A DNA stretch of 8,310 nucleotides from Chloroflexota bacterium. GTDB lineage: Bacteria > Desulfobacterota > Desulfuromonadia > Desulfuromonadales > Geopsychrobacteraceae. This document shows, in pieces, positions 4,667 through 8,310 of this stretch. A program made the position numbers and the translations under genes. The notes beneath the pieces are model-generated. The model was not told where the DNA came from and did no database searches. It saw only the letters and a program-made list of their open reading frames with translations. The DNA lies in the NCBI GenBank assembly GCA_015222355.1, contig JADFVC010000186.1:1-8310 (forward strand). The letters are read 5' to 3'. Numbering within the stretch: position 1 is the stretch's first letter; every line of letters starts with the position of its first letter.

Positions 4667-6955
4667 TTATTTCCTTTTCTTGACCCGGAAACCGGACTTT
4701 TCCAGCGCACTGGCCAGATCAGTTGTCGGTTGGGACGATTTTACTTGGGCAGATTCCCTTTTCTGCAACTGTACGTGTTTACCTGCCCCCTTGGCAGGGA
4801 CATCGACTTTCATACTTAAACCGATCCGTTGTCGCTGCAGATCGACCGAGAGCACCCGCACCTGCACCTGCTGCCCCACCTTGACCACCTCATTCGGATC
4901 CTTCACAAAACGATCGGCCAGCTGGCTGATATGCACCAGTCCGTCCTGGTGGACACCGATATCAACAAAGGCTCCGAAAGCAGCGACATTGGTCACTACG
5001 CCATTGAGCAGCATGCCCTCTTTGAGATCCTTCACCTCCATGACATCTTCACGAAAACTGGTTGTCACGAAAGTCTCCCGCGGGTCACGCCCCGGCTTTT
5101 TCAACTCAGCAACGATATCACGCAGGGTCAGCAGCCCAACCTCTTCACTGAGATAGCTTTTCAGGTCCAGCTTGTCCAACACTGCCGGTTCGGCAATCAA
5201 CTGCGGCAATGATAAGCCGACATCGGCGGCGATCCGTGCCACCAATGGGTAGCGCTCCGGATGCACCGCAGTATTATCGAGCGGCTGTTCGGCATTGCGA
5301 ATACGCAAAAAACCGGCGGCCTGCTCAAAAGCTTTACGCCCGAAACGAGTGACTTCGAGCAATTGCTCGCGGCGAACAAAACGTCCATTTTCATCACGAT
5401 ACCTGACGATCGCTTTGCCCAGCGATTCACCGATCCCGGAGACAAAACTGAGCAAGGCCCAGGAGGCGGTATTCAGATCGATCCCGACATAGTTAACACA
5501 GGACTCAACCACGTCGTCGAGAGCTTTTTGCAAGGCGCTCTGGCTGACATCGTGCTGATACTGGCCGACCCCGATGCTTTTCGGATCGACTTTAACCAGT
5601 TCCGCCAGGGGGTCCTGCAAACGACGCGCGATGGAGATGGCCCCACGTACCGTGAGGTCGAGATCAGGAAACTCTTCCCGAGCAATATCCGAGGCAGAAT
5701 AGATGCTGGCACCAGCCTCGCTGATCATCACCACCGGTAACTGCTTGTCCGCATCCTTGAGACTCCGGCGCACAAACTGATCCATCTCACGGCCAGCGGT
5801 TCCGCTGCCGATGGCGATCATCTCGATCCGATGCGCCTCAACCAGTCGGAGCACTTCCCGCTTGGCCGGTTCAATCTGACCCCTGCCGGTATGCGGGTAA
5901 ATCGTGACGTGCTCCAGAAAACGGCCGGTTTCATCAACTGCCGCCAGTTTGGAACCGGTGCGCAAACCAGGATCGATCCCAAGCACCCGTCGGCTGTCGA
6001 CCGGAGCAGCCAACAGCAGATTGCGTAAATTCTCGGCGAAAACCCGGATGGCCTCTTCATCGGCGGACTTTTTCGCCTGCAGGCGCAGCTCAACTTCGAT
6101 AGAGGGAGCAATCAGTCGCTGGTAGGCATCGGCGACAACGCTCTGCAACCAATCCCGAAAACGGTTGCCCTGCGGAATCAGCAAGCCACGCAACCGCTGC
6201 AAAATATCCTCTTCCGGAGCCTCAACCGACAGGCGCAAGATCTCTTCCTTTTCGCCACGGCGCATGGCCAACATCCGATGCGAGGGAATCTGGCGCAGTA
6301 ACTCGCTGAAATCGTAATACATCTCGTATTTGCTGACCGTTCCCTCTTTACCGCGTGCCGTTTTCGAACAAAATTGCCCCTGCTGCCAAGTCAGTTCACG
6401 CACCAGGGCCCGGGCATCAGCGTCTTCAGCAAACCGCTCAGCCAAAATATGTCCGGCACCCTCCAGGGCCGCAGCAGTATCAGCAACATCCCGTTCAGGA
6501 TTGACAAAAGGAACCGCCAGCCGTTCGAGCTCTGCTCCTGCCCCGGTTGCCGCTAAAAGTTGTTCGGCCAGAGATTCCAGACCTCGTTCCCGAGCAATCA
6601 GGGCTTTGGTGCGCCGCCTCGGCTTGAACGGCAGGTACAGATCTTCCAGCTCAGTTTTCTGGCGTGCTGCCGCGATCCGCCGGCGCAGTTCCGGGGTCAG
6701 TTTCCCCTGTTCATCGATCGATTTCAGGATCGTCTGACGACGCTCAATCAGCTCTTTATGATAGCTCAGCCGCTCCTGTAACTGGCGGATCTGCACTTCG
6801 TCCAAATCACCGGTGGCCTCTTTACGATAGCGGGCAATAAACGGCACCGTTGCCCCTTCATTCAGCAAGGCGATGGTTTGGGCCACCTGTTGCCGTTGCA
6901 GACCGGATTCCTCGATCAATAAGTGAAGAATTTCCTCGTTTGTCGGTTGCTTCAT
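4667..6955 (-). CDS. tex: Tex, S1-domain RNA-binding transcription accessory protein
   Basis: The 762-residue product matches Tex/YhgF along its whole length. An N-terminal helical, HTH-like region (about 1-190) contains VPFIARYRKEATGDLDE (37-53) and EDLYLPFKPRRRTK (104-117). A YqgF/RNase H-like domain begins with VLGIDPGLRTG (324-334) and includes IGSGTAGRE and ISEAGASIYSAS (411-422). A helix-hairpin-helix region spans about 460-555 (GVGQYQHDV, NTASWALLSFVSGIG). An S1 RNA-binding domain lies at about 645-716 (VTNVAAFGAFVDIGVHQDGLVHIS). The tail is basic and ends KKRK. Tex binds nucleic acid in the cytoplasm and influences transcription and RNA handling; the YqgF domain is generally thought inactive. 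The start ATG 6955-6953 is preceded by AAAGGA (6971-6966) 10 nt upstream. It is the first gene of a probable operon with the PHP gene. Confidence 0.97.
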   Translation of the reverse strand: MKQPTNEEILHLLIEESGLQRQQVAQTIALLNEGATVPFIARYRKEATGDLDEVQIRQLQERLSYHKELIERRQTILKSIDEQGKLTPELRRRIAAARQKTELEDLYLPFKPRRRTKALIARERGLESLAEQLLAATGAGAELERLAVPFVNPERDVADTAAALEGAGHILAERFAEDADARALVRELTWQQGQFCSKTARGKEGTVSKYEMYYDFSELLRQIPSHRMLAMRRGEKEEILRLSVEAPEEDILQRLRGLLIPQGNRFRDWLQSVVADAYQRLIAPSIEVELRLQAKKSADEEAIRVFAENLRNLLLAAPVDSRRVLGIDPGLRTGSKLAAVDETGRFLEHVTIYPHTGRGQIEPAKREVLRLVEAHRIEMIAIGSGTAGREMDQFVRRSLKDADKQLPVVMISEAGASIYSASDIAREEFPDLDLTVRGAISIARRLQDPLAELVKVDPKSIGVGQYQHDVSQSALQKALDDVVESCVNYVGIDLNTASWALLSFVSGIGESLGKAIVRYRDENGRFVRREQLLEVTRFGRKAFEQAAGFLRIRNAEQPLDNTAVHPERYPLVARIAADVGLSLPQLIAEPAVLDKLDLKSYLSEEVGLLTLRDIVAELKKPGRDPRETFVTTSFREDVMEVKDLKEGMLLNGVVTNVAAFGAFVDIGVHQDGLVHISQLADRFVKDPNEVVKVGQQVQVRVLSVDLQRQRIGLSMKVDVPAKGAGKHVQLQKRESAQVKSSQPTTDLASALEKSGFRVKKRK

Positions 6956-6956
6956 T

Positions 6957-7031
6957 CCGGCAGCGTCCTTTGCAATTGCGGGAGAACTTGAAAGGTGCGG
7001 ATGTTAACACGCTGCCGGTCCTTTGCAAAGG
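6957..7031. repeat. Inverted and direct repeats in the tex/ABC divergent control region
   Basis: A perfect 10-bp inverted repeat CCGGCAGCGT/ACGCTGCCGG sits at 6957-6966 and 7009-7018. Each arm is followed rightwards by the same direct repeat GTCCTTTGCAA (6965-6975 and 7018-7028). The second copy is part of a perfect 12-bp palindrome CCTTTGCAAAGG (7020-7031). The left copy covers the tex ribosome binding site and the right copy covers the candidate tex -35 box. This arrangement would suit binding of a regulator, but no regulator is identified. Confidence 0.6.
7001..7028 (-). promoter_or_regulatory. Candidate sigma-70-type promoter of the tex operon
   Basis: On the minus strand TTGCAA (7028-7023, 4 of 6 to -35) and TAACAT (7006-7001, 4 of 6 to -10) are spaced by 16 nt. 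Transcription would start near 6994, giving a leader of about 40 nt before the tex ATG. The -35 lies within the palindrome CCTTTGCAAAGG. Confidence 0.4.
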
Positions 7032-7040
7032 GAAGGATGC

Positions 7041-7069
7041 TTGACCATTCACCTCTCAGCGTGTACACA
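7041..7069 (+). promoter_or_regulatory. Candidate promoter of the ABC transporter genes
   Basis: TTGACC (7041-7046, 5 of 6 to the -35 consensus) is followed after 17 nt by a weak -10, TACACA (7064-7069). The -10 overlaps an 8-bp palindrome GTGTACAC (7061-7068), which could be an operator. Transcription would start about 25 nt before the ATPase gene at 7100. Confidence 0.35.
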
Positions 7070-7099
7070 ATGAAACAACCGATATCATGAGAGAAAATC

Positions 7100-8056
7100 A
7101 TGTCCTCACGTCTTGTTGTAGAAAATCTGCGCAGTTATTTTTTCACCCGCTCCGGGCTGGTCAAAGCGGTCGACGATGTCTCTTTCAAGATCGAGCAGGG
7201 AGAAACCCTGGCCCTGGTCGGTGAGTCGGGATGCGGCAAATCGATGACGGCCCTGTCCCTGCTGCGCCTGCTGCCGGAACCGGGGCGAGTGGTCAGCGGT
7301 GAAATCAGGCTTGATGGGCGCGATCTGTTGCACCTGCCCGATCTGGAAATGCGGCGCATCCGGGGCAACGAGATTTCGATGATTTTTCAGGAGCCGATGA
7401 CATCTCTCAATCCGGTCCTGAGGATCGGTGAACAGATCGCTGAAGTCTTACGACTGCATAAAGGAGCCAGTCCGAAACAAGCTTTGGAGCAAGCGGCAGA
7501 ACTGCTGACATTAGTCGGAATATCCGACCAAAAACGGCGGTTGCGTGATTATCCGCATCAGCTTTCAGGTGGGCAACGACAACGGGTCATGATTGCCATG
7601 GCCCTGGCCTGTGACCCGAAGCTGCTGATTGCCGACGAACCGACCACCGCTCTCGATGTGACGATTCAGGCGCAGATCATGGACCTGTTGCAAAAGCTGA
7701 AGGAGGAACGACAAACGGCCACCCTGTTGATCAGCCACGATCTGGGAGTGGTTGCCGGCAATGCCGATCGCCTGGCCATCATGTATGCCGGGAAGATTGT
7801 TGAAGAAGGCCCGGTTGCCAGACTCTTCAACAACCCTCTCCATCCCTACACGCAGGGTTTGCTCAAATGTATTCCACAGCTGGGTCAGAAGGGCGCTTTA
7901 CCGACAATCCCCGGCCAATTGCCAAAGCTGCGTGAACATCATGAGGGCTGCCTGTTTATCGACCGCTGCAATGCCCCCTGTCCACCTTGCGGTCATCAAT
8001 CACCACAATTGGTCGAAATTGAAGAGGACCACCGGGTCCGTTGCTGGAGGTATTAA
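7100..8056 (+). CDS. Opp/Dpp-family ABC transporter ATPase (first, OppD/DppD-like)
   Basis: The 318-residue cytoplasmic ATPase powers a peptide, dipeptide or nickel-type ABC importer. All motifs are present: Walker A GESGCGKS (41-48), Q-loop Q97 in [10 protein letters not shown], signature LSGGQ (155-159), Walker B LLIADEP (175-181), D-loop ALD (184-186) and switch H213 in ISHDLG. The C-terminal oligopeptide extension starts near [11 protein letters not shown] (245-255) and ends with cysteines C284, C290, C297 and C315 (GCLF...RC...C...VRCW), the pattern typical of this subfamily and known to hold an iron-sulfur cluster in DppD structures. The ribosome binding site GAGAG (7089-7093) is weak. 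The second ATPase gene follows after 4 nt. Substrate cannot be assigned because permeases and binding protein are outside the window. Confidence 0.93.
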   Translation: MSSRLVVENLRSYFFTRSGLVKAVDDVSFKIEQGETLALVGESGCGKSMTALSLLRLLPEPGRVVSGEIRLDGRDLLHLPDLEMRRIRGNEISMIFQEPMTSLNPVLRIGEQIAEVLRLHKGASPKQALEQAAELLTLVGISDQKRRLRDYPHQLSGGQRQRVMIAMALACDPKLLIADEPTTALDVTIQAQIMDLLQKLKEERQTATLLISHDLGVVAGNADRLAIMYAGKIVEEGPVARLFNNPLHPYTQGLLKCIPQLGQKGALPTIPGQLPKLREHHEGCLFIDRCNAPCPPCGHQSPQLVEIEEDHRVRCWRY

Positions 8057-8060
8057 GACT

Positions 8061-8310
8061 GTGCCACTGCTGGAAGTTCGCAATCTCCGGAAAAGCTTTC
8101 GAACGACCGATTCTCTCGGTGGTTCTGCCGGACGTTTGGTTGCCGTCGATGATGTTTCCTTCAGCCTTGAAGCGGGCGAAACTCTCGGCCTGGTCGGTGA
8201 GTCCGGCTGCGGCAAATCAACCACCGGAAAACTGATCATGCAGTTGCAAAAGGCCGATCGGGGGCAGGTTTTGTTTAACAACATAGAACTGAACAAGCTC
8301 TCTTCCCGGC
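8061..8310 (+). CDS. Opp/Dpp-family ABC transporter ATPase (second, OppF/DppF-like), 3' end cut
   Basis: Reading from GTG 8061-8063 gives 83 residues before the window ends. They begin LLEVRNLRKSF and contain Walker A GESGCGKS at 46-53, followed by the KLIMQLQKADRGQVLF strand typical of OppF/DppF. GTG is taken as the start because GGAGG (8046-8050) stands 10 nt upstream and the family-conserved LLEVRNL follows at once; no ATG fits. The gene begins 4 nt after the stop of the first ATPase, and its ribosome binding site lies inside that gene, so the two are co-transcribed and probably translationally coupled. The two ATPases would form a heterodimer. About three quarters of the protein is missing from view. 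Confidence 0.9.
   Translation, partial: MPLLEVRNLRKSFRTTDSLGGSAGRLVAVDDVSFSLEAGETLGLVGESGCGKSTTGKLIMQLQKADRGQVLFNNIELNKLSSR

Noticed and set aside
4660..4710. Upstream ATG extending the PHP protein by 17 residues
   Set aside because: The extension overlaps the tex coding end and carries no PHP sequence; the conserved DLHVHST begins right after the ATG at 4659.
5261..5740. 159-codon plus-strand ORF inside tex
   Set aside because: It is antisense to the conserved YqgF/HhH region of tex and resembles no known protein; a shadow frame.
7214..8218. 29-nt near-identical direct repeat (7214-7242 and 8190-8218, 27 matches)
   Set aside because: It is the Walker A region of two paralogous ATPases; shared ancestry and codon choice explain it.

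Overview
The window looks like a bacterial chromosome segment of moderate GC content. It carries ordinary housekeeping and transport genes plus one complete insertion sequence. Gene style (a Tex protein followed by a PHP-domain protein, a peptide/nickel-type ABC transporter, a 10-TM heavy-metal/manganese exporter with an MBL partner) and the look of the foldback repeat suggest a Desulfuromonadales/Geobacter-like deltaproteobacterium. That assignment comes from recollection and style only; no rRNA or other marker is present.

Layout, left to right. (1) 1-1749, minus strand: a two-gene unit. An exported metallo-beta-lactamase-fold protein (856-1749) comes first. It is followed 71 nt later by the N-terminal two thirds of a putative heavy-metal/manganese exporter (784 down to 1, running off the left edge). 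(2) 1862-3422: an intact IS4-family insertion sequence of about 1.56 kb, with 21-bp perfect terminal inverted repeats and one full-length transposase. (3) 3423-3786: about 360 nt without a convincing gene. It holds several small hairpins and a 171-bp foldback, MITE-like element with 23-bp imperfect terminal inverted repeats. (4) 3787-6955, minus strand: tex (S1-domain RNA-binding protein), followed after only 7 nt by a PHP-family phosphoesterase of the YciV/TrpH (RNase AM) type, probably one operon. (5) 6956-7099: a divergent control region with palindromes, direct repeats and an inverted partial copy of the tex start region. (6) 7100-8310, plus strand: two consecutive ATPase genes of an Opp/Dpp-type ABC importer. 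The first is complete and the second is cut by the right edge.

Functional picture. The left unit probably serves metal efflux, with a periplasmic or membrane-anchored MBL hydrolase of unknown substrate. The tex/PHP unit is plausibly RNA metabolism. The right unit energises uptake of oligopeptides, dipeptides or a metal such as nickel; its permease and binding-protein genes are not in view.

The most unusual signals are structural. One is the foldback repeat. Another is a 33-nt, exactly codon-phased mini-copy of its two ends inside the linker of the MBL gene. The third is the duplicated architecture of the tex/ABC divergent promoter region. I found no CRISPR, tRNA, rRNA, phage or recognised defence system in the window.
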